From positions 643,901 to 707,900 of the forward strand of contig NZ_AMZO01000006.1 in assembly GCF_000331515.1 (NCBI RefSeq): a stretch of 64,000 nucleotides of DNA, read 5' to 3'. The notes beneath the pieces were generated by a model, which searched no databases, had not been told where the DNA came from, and was given only the letters and a program-made list of their open reading frames with translations. Of this stretch, positions 26,112 to 33,737 are shown piece by piece. The DNA is from Photobacterium marinum. GTDB taxonomy: Bacteria > Pseudomonadota > Gammaproteobacteria > Enterobacterales > Vibrionaceae. Position 1 is the stretch's first letter. Every line of letters begins with the position of its first letter. Made by a program: the position numbers and the translations under genes.

Positions 26112-26391
26112 TGAAACTCCTTGAATAACCACCTCGATTTGAGTGGTGACGGAATAATTTCCTAATCCGCTCGGTTAAGATATCTGTCCGATACCTGTGT
26201 TTTCAAGGACGGTTGCCACAAAAAAGGGGGGTAATGTTGCAGGATTGTGACTGTCTTCCCATTCTGACCATTTTTTACTATTTGATAATGACTGTGTCAT
26301 ATTTTGCAGTATATAAAGCCATCTGCTTAACTTTGTCGGGAAGTTGCGTAAACAGGGACAGATACTGTCCCATTGTCGTGATTATGAAGCG

Positions 26392-26742
26392 TTATTTCTT
26401 AGCAAGAGGTGCTCCGGAAAATCGGATACCCTGCCAGCCGTACTTCATAAAGTTGCGGATGTTTTTGTGGTCATTGCCGGCAGGGTTCTGCAGAACATTG
26501 TCACGATAGTAATGTCCGAAGCAGGCCAGAGTTTCCGCTTCTGTCAGGTTTTGTAATTGTGCAAAAGCGAAGATCCTGCATGATCCTTCATTATTCCCTG
26601 CCGGGTTTGATAATGTTTCATGACCAAGGCCATTACTGAAGGCTGTCGGCGTATAATGGTAATGTAGCTCAATAGTCTTAAGAACGGCTTCAAAGCCGAC
26701 CTGTTCTGGACTATTTCTGAGCAGGTTGATTAGCGCATCCAT
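26392..26742 (-). CDS. HopJ type III effector-like family protein
   Basis: 116 aa. The start MDALINLLRNSPEQVGFEAVLKTI, the YHYTPTAFSNG segment and SCRIFAFAQLQNL and LACFGHYYRDNVL are characteristic of the HopJ family (PF08888), which is named after a Pseudomonas effector but is common in marine gamma-proteobacteria that have no link to plants. It has no signal peptide. GGAG precedes the ATG at good distance. Its role in such bacteria is unknown and the effector name should not be taken as evidence of secretion. Confidence 0.85.
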   Translation of the reverse strand: MDALINLLRNSPEQVGFEAVLKTIELHYHYTPTAFSNGLGHETLSNPAGNNEGSCRIFAFAQLQNLTEAETLACFGHYYRDNVLQNPAGNDHKNIRNFMKYGWQGIRFSGAPLAKK

Positions 26743-26775
26743 GACAAAATCTCCAAATAATCACAACAGTAAAAA

Positions 26776-26802
26776 AGAAAAGGACAAAACTTGTCCTTTT
26801 CT
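26776..26802. terminator. Bidirectional terminator between DUF2750 and HopJ genes
   Basis: AGAAAAGGACAA and TTGTCCTTTTCT form a perfect 12-bp stem around AAC; the A/T-rich outer arms provide T-runs in both directions. It ends the DUF2750 gene on the minus strand. Confidence 0.75.
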
Positions 26803-26841
26803 TACTGATCTATGTTTCCTTGCTGAAGCAAATGTTGGGTA

Positions 26842-27240
26842 TCAGCGCTGGTTTTGCTTGCGAGCCTGTTGCTTCAGTTCAAAATCCAGTTCGTCAGGGT
26901 AAACAACCAGCCCGTCTTCATCCTGATTAGGGAAAACCACTACAGCCAGTTCGTCATCTTCTAGTCCGTGTGTCCAGCGACTATGCCATTTATTAAGAGA
27001 AATTGCTTCTGCCTTACAGGATTCCCAGTCACCTGTCGCCCATGCTTCGGCAAACTCCTTATTTGGCCATACCGGTACACAGTCTTCATCGTCAGTGTTT
27101 AGCATGACACAGCCATGCTCGTCAGTCAGAATCCAGATTTGTCGGTTTGTAACAACCTCTTTTACCAGATACTTGTAACGTTTTTCTGCGTCATAACCTT
27201 GGATTGCCGCAATCTGGTCTGTGTCTAAAGGGTTGGACAT
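26842..27240 (-). CDS. DUF2750 family protein
   Basis: 132 aa. The order DAEKRYKYLVKEVVTNRQIWILTDEHGCVML, PVWPNKEFAEAWATGDWE, and WTHGLEDDELAVVVFPNQDEDG is typical of DUF2750, a small cytoplasmic family of unknown function. The protein is acidic with many Trp residues. It is a single gene ended by the terminator at 26776. Confidence 0.85.
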   Translation of the reverse strand: MSNPLDTDQIAAIQGYDAEKRYKYLVKEVVTNRQIWILTDEHGCVMLNTDDEDCVPVWPNKEFAEAWATGDWESCKAEAISLNKWHSRWTHGLEDDELAVVVFPNQDEDGLVVYPDELDFELKQQARKQNQR

Positions 27241-27355
27241 GAATTAATTCCTGCTTTTAGCTTTTTAGTTTAAGCGTTATAGCATAGAGGAAAATTAGAC
27301 TTTAGTCATTGGTGTGATGTTGCCTCCGGATGTGAATCCGAAGGCTGGGAGGAAT

Positions 27356-28402
27356 TTACTTAAGTGTATAGGGGATACGAACAGAAAGCTGGAAATCAGG
27401 TGCATCGGCAGTAAGGCCAGCTGTTGCACCAATGTTTATTGTTGTATCACGGTCGACAGCATAATTGGCGCCAAAAGAGAGAGAATCCAGTTGTAGCAGT
27501 TTGGCATCATCTGCTGTTGAACCGTTAATTTTAGACTTTAGGATTGTTTTGTGGCTTAGCCCTAGGCTGAAAGAAAATTTAGGATTAACGGCAAAGCCCA
27601 TTCCTGCACTAAATCCAATTGTATCGCCGAGATCTATGGTATTTACGACCAGCTGCTGTTCTGGTTCACCATCTTCACCAGGAATAGTGATATCCACTTC
27701 TACATCATCCTTTATATTCCATATATAGCTGAAGTTCATAAAGATCACTGCCGGATCAATAGGCATGATCATACTGATGCCGGGTTCGATACTTGGAAAA
27801 CCAGATCCGGTTGGAAGTTCTTCAAAGTCGTTTAGGTCGTTGACTGGTACGTCATAGGGGGATTTTCCTGTCGTTGTTTTGAACCTGAGGCTGCCAATCC
27901 AGTAAGGCGGCTCTTTCATGTTGATCTGGTATTTGAAAGCCGCCTCAATATCTCCAATGTCGCTGCCATCGACTGTACGCAGCTTTGCTTCATTAGAGCC
28001 ACTGTTTAGTTCGCGCTCGGAAATGGAGTCAGAACGATAAACCCAGGGGATGCGAGCTTCGACTTCAAGTCGGTTGGTAATACCGTAACGCCCGGTAAGG
28101 CCCAAGGTAAGTGTTGTCCTGTCTATATCACTGGCACGAATCAGCCCTACTATTAAAGAAGGCAGAATAGTGTAACCAACAACGGATACAGAATTTGAAG
28201 AGTTTTGTGTGTAAGAAAATGAGGTGTCCAGAATAAACGAGCCTTTGGGTGTTAAAACGCCAGGCTGTTCAAATATGTCACTAACGGTTTGTACCCGTTT
28301 CGGTTTCTCTGTCTCATGAGACGAGGAGGACTCTTCTGCAATAACGGGTGATGTTATTAAAGCAAGCAGCGCTATTAAGCTTTTATTATTGAAAATACTC
28401 AC
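27356..28402 (-). CDS. Outer-membrane beta-barrel protein, candidate exporter of the amyloid-like cluster
   Basis: 348 aa. A signal peptide (LIALLALITSPVIAEE) is followed by a short linker (KRVQTVSDIFEQPGVLTPKGSFILD) and then alternating amphipathic strands such as LTLGLTGRYGITNRLEVEARIPWVYRSD, ending in a strand with RIPYTLK. The pattern resembles the MetA-pathway/'transporter' barrels often found beside C39 peptidases. In Pseudomonas fap operons the barrel FapF exports the amyloid subunits; this gene is divergent from the amyloid-like genes and is placed to serve the same role, but sequence similarity to FapF was not shown here. The alternative is an unrelated porin. Confidence 0.55.
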   Translation of the reverse strand: MSIFNNKSLIALLALITSPVIAEESSSSHETEKPKRVQTVSDIFEQPGVLTPKGSFILDTSFSYTQNSSNSVSVVGYTILPSLIVGLIRASDIDRTTLTLGLTGRYGITNRLEVEARIPWVYRSDSISERELNSGSNEAKLRTVDGSDIGDIEAAFKYQINMKEPPYWIGSLRFKTTTGKSPYDVPVNDLNDFEELPTGSGFPSIEPGISMIMPIDPAVIFMNFSYIWNIKDDVEVDITIPGEDGEPEQQLVVNTIDLGDTIGFSAGMGFAVNPKFSFSLGLSHKTILKSKINGSTADDAKLLQLDSLSFGANYAVDRDTTINIGATAGLTADAPDFQLSVRIPYTLK

Positions 28403-28817
28403 GTTTCCCTCACTTACTTAGCGTAAACCCCTAAGAGCTTCTTGTATAAGTTGCTTTTTTATTCATATATGAGCTTATAGGGAAAGGTTAGCTCAGGTGA
28501 GATTAAGATGTTAACGGTCAGTCTCAATTATTTGTCTTATTGATGAGATTATTTTGTCGCTGTCTGATTAATAAGACCAATGATAAACTTCTTAAAATTT
28601 AAAATTAAATTATTATGGTGAGAATTGTAGTTGTTCGAATAACAAAAAAAAACAAAATTAAGTTCTAAGTTACTTTGAATATTAGAGAAAGTTTATTTAT
28701 TAAAAATAATACAAAGGTAGAAGTGGTCAAAACTATGATTAAGTTATCTCGTATGGCTATGCGAGAGACCATAAAAAATAACAACTCAAGACAACTCAAC
28801 ATATTTGGAGTAGGATT
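28403..28817. promoter_or_regulatory. AT-rich divergent promoter region of the amyloid-like cluster
   Basis: 415 bp between the barrel gene (minus) and the first amyloid-like gene (plus). No gene is visible. The right-hand 130 bp, with many A and T runs, should contain the cluster promoter. I searched by eye for sigma54 elements and found none. VpsR sites are too poorly defined for me to call. Confidence 0.5.
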
Positions 28818-29438
28818 ATGCGTAAGACGAGTATCGCGCTATTAGTAGCAGTTGTTAGTTCTCCTTTAGCTTTGGCAAATAGTGACCCATATGGCTATGA
28901 TTATGACCCGTATTCAGATACTGGTAGTGATAGCTATGGTTATGATGATGGTTATGATGACGATGGAATTGTAGTAAAGGATTCATTTAATAAAGATATT
29001 GATAAAACATTAACTGTTAGTTATGACAAAGACGTAACAGTTAAAGATAGCTATAACGAAGATAATGATTATATGTCTTTGTATGATGTGAATAATAAAG
29101 ATATTTATGAATTCACAGACAATAGCAAATACAACAATTCAAAAGAGTTCTCTATTCATATTGAAGAGAACTACTACATGGCTAAGTCCAAGCTGGATGG
29201 TGCGGTTACATACAGTGAAGTAACGTATGGCGCTGGTTGCTGTGATGGCTATGGTTACGACCATGGATATGGTGATCCAGTTGAGTCATCACTGACTGTA
29301 ACTCAAACTAATACTATGCAAGACGCATTTACCAGTGCATCAGGTATTAATATTGCTGGTCAGAACGCAGGTAATAACTCTCTGGTACAACAGAGTGCTA
29401 GTACTAATGCAATGATCACAGGTGTTTCGGGTCAATAA
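28818..29438 (+). CDS. Exported amyloid-like protein, paralogue A
   Basis: 206 aa. The signal peptide MRKTSIALLVAVVSSPLALA is followed by a Tyr/Gly/Asp-rich segment (PYGYDYDPY, SYGYDDGYDDD), then a Lys/Asp/Asn-rich beta-prone region with DKDVTVKDSYNEDNDY, a double cysteine (GAGCCDGYGYD), and a terminal amyloid-type motif ASGINI-GQN-GNNSLVQQ (about residues 176-196). The last part recalls the Asn/Gln-rich repeats of FapC and curlin. It matches paralogue A' at 30019 in the signal peptide, the AKSKL/AGSKL segment, the CC motif and the C-terminal motif. It is probably exported to build fibres. Fibre formation is inference. Confidence 0.6.
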   Translation: MRKTSIALLVAVVSSPLALANSDPYGYDYDPYSDTGSDSYGYDDGYDDDGIVVKDSFNKDIDKTLTVSYDKDVTVKDSYNEDNDYMSLYDVNNKDIYEFTDNSKYNNSKEFSIHIEENYYMAKSKLDGAVTYSEVTYGAGCCDGYGYDHGYGDPVESSLTVTQTNTMQDAFTSASGINIAGQNAGNNSLVQQSASTNAMITGVSGQ

Positions 29439-29451
29439 TTAACACACATAA

Positions 29452-29476
29452 CTGAGGGCTGATTTTCAGCTCTCAG
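29452..29476 (+). promoter_or_regulatory. Hairpin just upstream of the ribosome site of gene B
   Basis: CTGAGGGCTGA and TCAGCTCTCAG pair (one G-U) around TTT. The 3' arm touches the AGGAGG ribosome site of the 110-aa gene. It has no T-run, so mRNA processing or translation control is more likely than termination. Confidence 0.5.
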
Positions 29477-29485
29477 GAGGATGTC

Positions 29486-29818
29486 ATGAAATATTTAACA
29501 CTGATAGCAATCACTCTGGCCTCATCTGGGGTAATTGCAGATGAGTTGGATATTCTAGCAAACTCTGAAACTTTATCTGAAAATATGATGAATCAGTCTC
29601 GAGGCGGACAGTACGAACTGAAGATTGATAATTTTCAGGCAAGTTCGGATATGTATGGCGATGTTGCAGGTAATGGGGCATACAATAATACTACGGGTGA
29701 TAATGTTATTGACGCTAATTCTTTTAGTGATGCATCCGGTGTGTTAAATGTTGTCCAGAACACTGGTAACAATGTGTTAATTCAAAATGCGACCGTGGTT
29801 AACCTGACATTGAAGTAA
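29486..29818 (+). CDS. Small exported protein with double-glycine leader and amyloid motif (gene B)
   Basis: 110 aa. A Sec-type signal peptide (LTLIAITLASSGVIA) is followed by a second, peptidase-type leader: LSENMMNQSRGG with the Gly pair at residues 40-41. The mature part ends with SDASGVLNVVQNTGNNVLIQ, the same motif that closes paralogues A and A'. The same leader pattern, LS(D/E)xxMxxxRGG, occurs in the protein at 31405. Since the cluster encodes a C39 peptidase, family that cuts after Gly-Gly, this protein is a likely substrate. By analogy with Fap it could be a minor subunit or nucleator. AGGAGG precedes the ATG. Confidence 0.6.
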   Translation: MKYLTLIAITLASSGVIADELDILANSETLSENMMNQSRGGQYELKIDNFQASSDMYGDVAGNGAYNNTTGDNVIDANSFSDASGVLNVVQNTGNNVLIQNATVVNLTLK

Positions 29819-29833
29819 TTGTTAGTCTATCCA

Positions 29834-29857
29834 TGCTGACATATGAAAATATGTCAG
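29834..29857. other. Perfect hairpin after gene B
   Basis: GCTGACATAT and ATATGTCAGC flank GAAA, a stable tetraloop. There is no T-run. It lies in the 200-bp gap before paralogue A' and may protect or separate the messages. Confidence 0.6.
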
Positions 29858-30018
29858 CGAACAAAATCCATTACAATAACAATTTGGGTTTCGCAGGACA
29901 CAGTAACAATATTTCTTCAGTTTTAAGGTTATGTTATTGCTTTAAAATAATGATATCGCGATAGCAGTTATATCTTAGATGCATGGACGTGAAATTTTAC
30001 ATATATTTGGAGTATATC

Positions 30019-30597
30019 ATGCGTAAAACAAATCTTATGCTAATTGCAGCGCTTGTGGCTTCACCTCTGGCTTTGGCTGATGATCATAGTTATGACTATG
30101 GTTATTATGAACACGATGGCGATTTAGTTATTGATGGTAGTGGTAACTTGTATGTCGATAAAAATGCAGAGCTAACTAAAAGTAAAACAATTCACAAAGA
30201 TTATGTGGGTAATGAAGATAACGATACCCTAAAACTAGATAATGTTGGTAACTTGTATAAAGTCGATAAAGAAGATAATAGCGAGACAACCTATACGTTG
30301 GACAAAGACTTAGAACTTGAACTTAATAAATACCTTGCTGGATCTAAGCTGTACGGTCACGTAATGGGGACTTCGGTTACCTATGGTGGTGCTTGCTGTG
30401 GCGGCAAAGCTTCACCAACTACTATTACAGTTAATCAAGATAATGAAATGAACCGTGTATTTGGTGATGCATCAGGTATTAATATTAGTGGTCAGAACGT
30501 GGGTAATAACTCACTCGTTCAACAAACAACAAGTACTAATGCATCGCTTGTTGGTGTAGGTGGTGATGCTGTTGGTGGAGTTGGTCCTGGTTATTAA
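30019..30597 (+). CDS. Exported amyloid-like protein, paralogue A'
   Basis: 192 aa from ATG 30019, chosen because the sequence before it (ATATTTGGAGTAT) repeats the leader of paralogue A and the frame then begins MRKTNLMLIAALVASPLALA, a signal peptide like that of A. The body contains two spaced NVGNLY/SGNLYV-type segments, then AGSKLYGHV, TYGGACCGGKAS with the double cysteine, and the terminal DASGINISGQNVGNNSLVQQ motif, followed by a Gly/Val tail. It lacks the Tyr-rich start of paralogue A. Promoter-proximal leader, signal peptide and C-terminus are all shared, so this is a tandem duplication. It is likely a major or second fibre subunit. Confidence 0.6.
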   Translation: MRKTNLMLIAALVASPLALADDHSYDYGYYEHDGDLVIDGSGNLYVDKNAELTKSKTIHKDYVGNEDNDTLKLDNVGNLYKVDKEDNSETTYTLDKDLELELNKYLAGSKLYGHVMGTSVTYGGACCGGKASPTTITVNQDNEMNRVFGDASGINISGQNVGNNSLVQQTTSTNASLVGVGGDAVGGVGPGY

Positions 30598-30605
30598 TCA
30601 GTTAA

Positions 30606-30636
30606 TGAAGGGTCTTCGGACCCTTCATTTAATTTT
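30606..30636 (+). terminator. UUCG-loop hairpin, partial terminator between A' and the C39 peptidase gene
   Basis: TGAAGGGTC and GACCCTTCA form a perfect 9-bp stem with a TTCG loop, followed by TTTAATTTT. The imperfect T-run suggests partial termination, which would lower peptidase relative to fibre subunit. Confidence 0.65.
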
Positions 30637-30715
30637 AATTTGGAGCACAACTTCACAGTTTCTTTGTTAAACGTTGTTGATAGCTAAAGTCACCCGGCCA
30701 TTGAAGTAGAGCGTT

Positions 30716-31396
30716 ATGAAAATGAAGAAATCCACATTGCTTATTTTCGGCCTAATTGCAAATTGCCAGGTATATGCACTTGATTATTTCCCTAATAGAG
30801 GAGCATATAACGTAGATGTAAAAAGTTATCAGGAGCAACTTTTTGGTGATGTTTTCAGACAGCAGTATGACTTTAGCTGCGGTTCGGCAGCTGTTGCATC
30901 GTTAGTAACATATCATTATGGGGTTGAAACATCAGAAGATAGCGTTTTTAAGTTTATGTTTGAAAACGGCAATAGGGATAAAATTGAGAGGGAAGGCTTT
31001 TCATTGTTGGATATGAAAAATTACCTTACTTCTCAGGGGTTTGATGCTAATGGTTATAATATTCCTCTGGAAAAGTTTAAGCAAATAAGGATTCCTGGCA
31101 TAACAATTGTTAATTTTGATGGGTACATGCATTTTGTTGTAATTAAAGGAATGAACAGTAAGCAGGTGATAATCGGTGACCCATCCAGAGGGACTGTCGT
31201 TATGACGATAGACGATTTTAAAAAGTATTATAAAGGTGCTGTATTGCTGGTTAAAAACCACGCCAAAAAGGGCCGAGATAGCTTTATTACAGCAGAAAAT
31301 TACAATATATATACACCATCGCCAATATCAGATGCGGTGGCGAGAGACTCACTTTCAACGTTTAGTATCACACTGCCGGGTGCAAATGATTACTAG
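30716..31396 (+). CDS. Stand-alone C39 family cysteine peptidase (FapD-like)
   Basis: 226 aa. After a signal peptide (TLLIFGLIANCQVYA) comes the C39 fold with Cys55 in YDFSCGSAAVASLVTYHYG, His139 in YMHFVVIKG and Asp155 in IGDPSRGTV; the full catalytic triad is present. C39 peptidases remove double-glycine leaders. In bacteriocin systems the domain is fused to an ABC transporter, here it is alone and exported, as for FapD in Pseudomonas amyloid operons. Its likely substrates are the two neighbouring proteins with LS..RGG leaders (29486 and 31405). The stop is only 8 bp before the next gene. Confident as to fold and residues, less so as to substrates. Confidence 0.8.
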   Translation: MKMKKSTLLIFGLIANCQVYALDYFPNRGAYNVDVKSYQEQLFGDVFRQQYDFSCGSAAVASLVTYHYGVETSEDSVFKFMFENGNRDKIEREGFSLLDMKNYLTSQGFDANGYNIPLEKFKQIRIPGITIVNFDGYMHFVVIKGMNSKQVIIGDPSRGTVVMTIDDFKKYYKGAVLLVKNHAKKGRDSFITAENYNIYTPSPISDAVARDSLSTFSITLPGANDY

Positions 31397-31404
31397 AGGC
31401 TAGT

Positions 31405-31914
31405 ATGAAAAAATTAACTCGTATTTTTGTCGCATCGATGATGGGAGGAGCCGCAGTTGTGGCAAATGCCTCCATCAGCTATCTAACTCTCGATGAGATG
31501 GGCTTGACAGCATTATCTGATAGTGAAATGTCTACAATGCGAGGAGGATTTGTTTCAGTAAATGACAGTGTCATTAATATAGGCTTATCAATAACAACGG
31601 CTGTTAATGGTGAAACTATTATGTCTACTCACATTGCAGACTTTACTATTAATAACGGAATGCTGGTAAGTTCATCCGGTGATGCAATAGCATATGACCC
31701 GGTTAAATCTATTGCTATAGGTGAACCTGGAACAAATATAAATAATTCGTCCCCCGGTTCTGATAGTGTTGGTTTTATTATTCAGAATACTGCGGATGGA
31801 ACAAAAATTAATACGCAGACAATTATGGATATTGAAGCGGATATTAGTGGTTATAATCAGCAAACTATTTTCAGGAATCGATTAGAAAATTCTATTTTAT
31901 ATAGCGGTTATTGA
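31405..31914 (+). CDS. Exported protein with double-glycine leader, C39 peptidase partner
   Basis: 169 aa, translationally close to the peptidase gene (8-bp gap, AGAGG before ATG). A Sec signal (IFVASMMGGAAVVANA) is followed by LTALSDSEMSTMRGGFVSV, with the Gly pair at residues 47-48, very like the leader of gene B. The mature part is rich in Asn, Ser, Ile and Thr (NDSVINIGLSITTAVNG, FIIQNTADGTKINTQT), consistent with a beta-helical or fibre-forming protein, and lacks Cys. Its place at the end of the operon recalls FapE, but no FapE motif is seen. It may be a minor fibre component or adhesin. Confidence 0.6.
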   Translation: MKKLTRIFVASMMGGAAVVANASISYLTLDEMGLTALSDSEMSTMRGGFVSVNDSVINIGLSITTAVNGETIMSTHIADFTINNGMLVSSSGDAIAYDPVKSIAIGEPGTNINNSSPGSDSVGFIIQNTADGTKINTQTIMDIEADISGYNQQTIFRNRLENSILYSGY

Positions 31915-31946
31915 ATCCGTTGCATAATTTGTCATTATTTAATATG

Positions 31947-31976
31947 AAGGTACAACTTTATAGTTGTACCTTTTTT
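31947..31976 (+). terminator. Terminator of the C39/amyloid operon
   Basis: AAGGTACAACT and AGTTGTACCTT form a perfect 11-bp stem around TTAT, followed by TTTT. It separates the cluster from the vpsR-like gene. Confidence 0.9.
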
Positions 31977-32193
31977 GTTACCTCTGTTCCCTTTCTCATT
32001 AAAAGTTCACCATTTAAACTGTGTTTTTTATTAATAGCAAGTTCATGAATTAAAAGAGCAAATTTCCCTTTCGCTTATAATCTTAAGTCTTTCGAGATTA
32101 TTCTTACATTTGAAACCCTGCAAATCTGAGGTTTATTGCCTATATTTTTTAAGACATCAACAATAATATGCACATTGAAAGAAGGTGACTTCG

Positions 32194-33537
32194 ATGGTGG
32201 CTCAATGTCAAAATAAATCAATAAATGGTCGTTTAGTCGCAATTGGATGCAACTATGAACCTTGGATTGCGCTTCTTGAACAATCTGGTTGGAAAACCCA
32301 CTGCTGCTATGACCTCCGTACGGCTGATTCAATCTTGGAAGAGTTCAGCCCTTGTATCTGCATCGTTGATTTAAGCAATAATGATTTTAGCTTAAATAGC
32401 ATTTCTTTAAGGGCAAATAAAAGCAAACAAGTTAAGTGGATTGCAATCACCAAAAAAGAGCAGTTGAAGACTGATGCTATTTGTCAGTTTATCAATAACT
32501 TTTGTGTTGACTATTTCACCGTTCCGATTCCTGGTAGTCATCTGCTGGACACGGTTGGTCATCAGCTTGGGATGCTGGAAATTGAATCCAGTTCATGGGC
32601 TGAGATTACATCGCAACACGATATGGGGTTATTCGGGGAGTCAAAATCGATTAAACAATTACGGGATATGGTACGTCGCGTAGCGTTGACAGAAGTAAAT
32701 GTTTTTTTGACCGGGGAGAATGGTACTGGTAAAGAGTTGATAGCGAAGTCTATCCATAATTTATCGAAGCGGAAAAACGCCCCTTTTGTGACTGTCAACT
32801 GCAGTTCTTTGACTAAGGATGATAATAAAATTGCTTTTCTTGATCGCAGCAGTACTCAGGAAGACGGCTCTTACTTTAATGGAACGATTTTGTTAGACAA
32901 CGTTGAAGAGCTATCAAAAGAGCTTCAGGATGAATTGCTCTCATATCTTCAGGCTCCGGCCAGTGAAACCCTGGATGATGATTCAGCTTCAGATGTCCGA
33001 ATTATTGCATCAACCAGTACTGATTTGGATGCAGCTGTAGCAAATGGTGAATTTAGTAAGGAACTTTACTATCGGTTAAATGTGTTCCACATTAAAGTAC
33101 CAACTTTGAGGGAACGCGGTTCTGACATCTTCTTATTAGCTGAAACCTTCCTGGCCAAGTTTGCCAAGGAGTACAGCACTATGGCGTCAACATTTTCTGA
33201 AGATTCTAAACAACTTTTGCTGCGCTATAGCTGGCCGGGAAATGTCAGGGAGTTGATTAACCAGGTTAAGCGGGCTGCGTTGTTGGCTGAAGGGAATGAA
33301 GTTAGAGCTGAACATTTTGATTTACCGAGTAAGGCGAATCTGAAGCAGAGCTTACGTAACATCAAGGATGAGGCTGAGAAGGATGTACTGGTCGCCGTTC
33401 TTGAGACGCATCGCGGACAGGTTGCCTCAGCCGCAAAAGATTTGGGGGTATCCCGGGCAACAATGTATCGCTTATTGAATAAGCACAATATCGTACCTGA
33501 TGTGAGGCATTACAATAACGGATATGCCAGAGAGTAA
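32194..33537 (+). CDS. vpsR: VpsR-like biofilm transcription regulator (atypical sigma54-activator family)
   Basis: 447 aa from ATG 32194 (GAAGG 8 nt upstream). It matches what I know of V. cholerae VpsR along the full length. The receiver-like domain (1-125) has NYEPWIALLEQSGW and Asp59 in CIVDLSNNDFSL. The AAA domain has GENGTGKE (about 173-181), but Walker B reads TILLDNVEEL and the sigma54-contact GAFTGA loop is missing. The DNA-binding end is VASAAKDLGVSRATMYRLLNKHN. VpsR binds c-di-GMP and activates matrix genes with sigma70 RNA polymerase. Lying 280 bp after the amyloid-like operon, it may control that operon; this is inferred. Confidence 0.88.
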   Translation: MVAQCQNKSINGRLVAIGCNYEPWIALLEQSGWKTHCCYDLRTADSILEEFSPCICIVDLSNNDFSLNSISLRANKSKQVKWIAITKKEQLKTDAICQFINNFCVDYFTVPIPGSHLLDTVGHQLGMLEIESSSWAEITSQHDMGLFGESKSIKQLRDMVRRVALTEVNVFLTGENGTGKELIAKSIHNLSKRKNAPFVTVNCSSLTKDDNKIAFLDRSSTQEDGSYFNGTILLDNVEELSKELQDELLSYLQAPASETLDDDSASDVRIIASTSTDLDAAVANGEFSKELYYRLNVFHIKVPTLRERGSDIFLLAETFLAKFAKEYSTMASTFSEDSKQLLLRYSWPGNVRELINQVKRAALLAEGNEVRAEHFDLPSKANLKQSLRNIKDEAEKDVLVAVLETHRGQVASAAKDLGVSRATMYRLLNKHNIVPDVRHYNNGYARE

Positions 33538-33544
33538 GTTCCAC

Positions 33545-33572
33545 AAAAAAGCCCGGTTATCCGGGCTTTTTT
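33545..33572. terminator. Bidirectional terminator after vpsR
   Basis: AAAAAAGCCCGG and CCGGGCTTTTTT around TTAT; T-runs on both strands, serving vpsR and the 43-aa gene that ends at 33606. Confidence 0.9.
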
Positions 33573-33605
33573 ATGATTCGTTTATCCTGACTGTTCAATA
33601 ACGGG

Positions 33606-33737
33606 TTAGTTCAGGATTATCACTTCATCTGACAGTTCATCATCATTGTCAACGCTGAGATAAAGCGTATCTGGCTGCTCAACCATGAGCTCTTCTTCGG
33701 TTGGCGCAACAAATGTGTATTGGTTTAACGCGTCCAT
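33606..33737 (-). CDS. Small acidic protein, 43 aa, function unknown
   Basis: ATG 33737 has AGAGGA 5 nt upstream, and the frame ends at TAA 33606, just before a bidirectional terminator. The peptide is strongly acidic with stretches PTEEELMVEQPD and VDNDDELSDEV and has no Cys, signal or membrane segment. A good ribosome site and a terminator at proper distance argue for a real gene. I recognise no family. An ATG two codons upstream is too close to the ribosome site to be used. Confidence 0.55.
   Translation of the reverse strand: MDALNQYTFVAPTEEELMVEQPDTLYLSVDNDDELSDEVIILN

Noticed and set aside
26392..26742. Type III secretion effector reading of the HopJ-like gene
   Set aside because: The family is widespread in free-living marine bacteria and no secretion genes are near; the name reflects history, not function.
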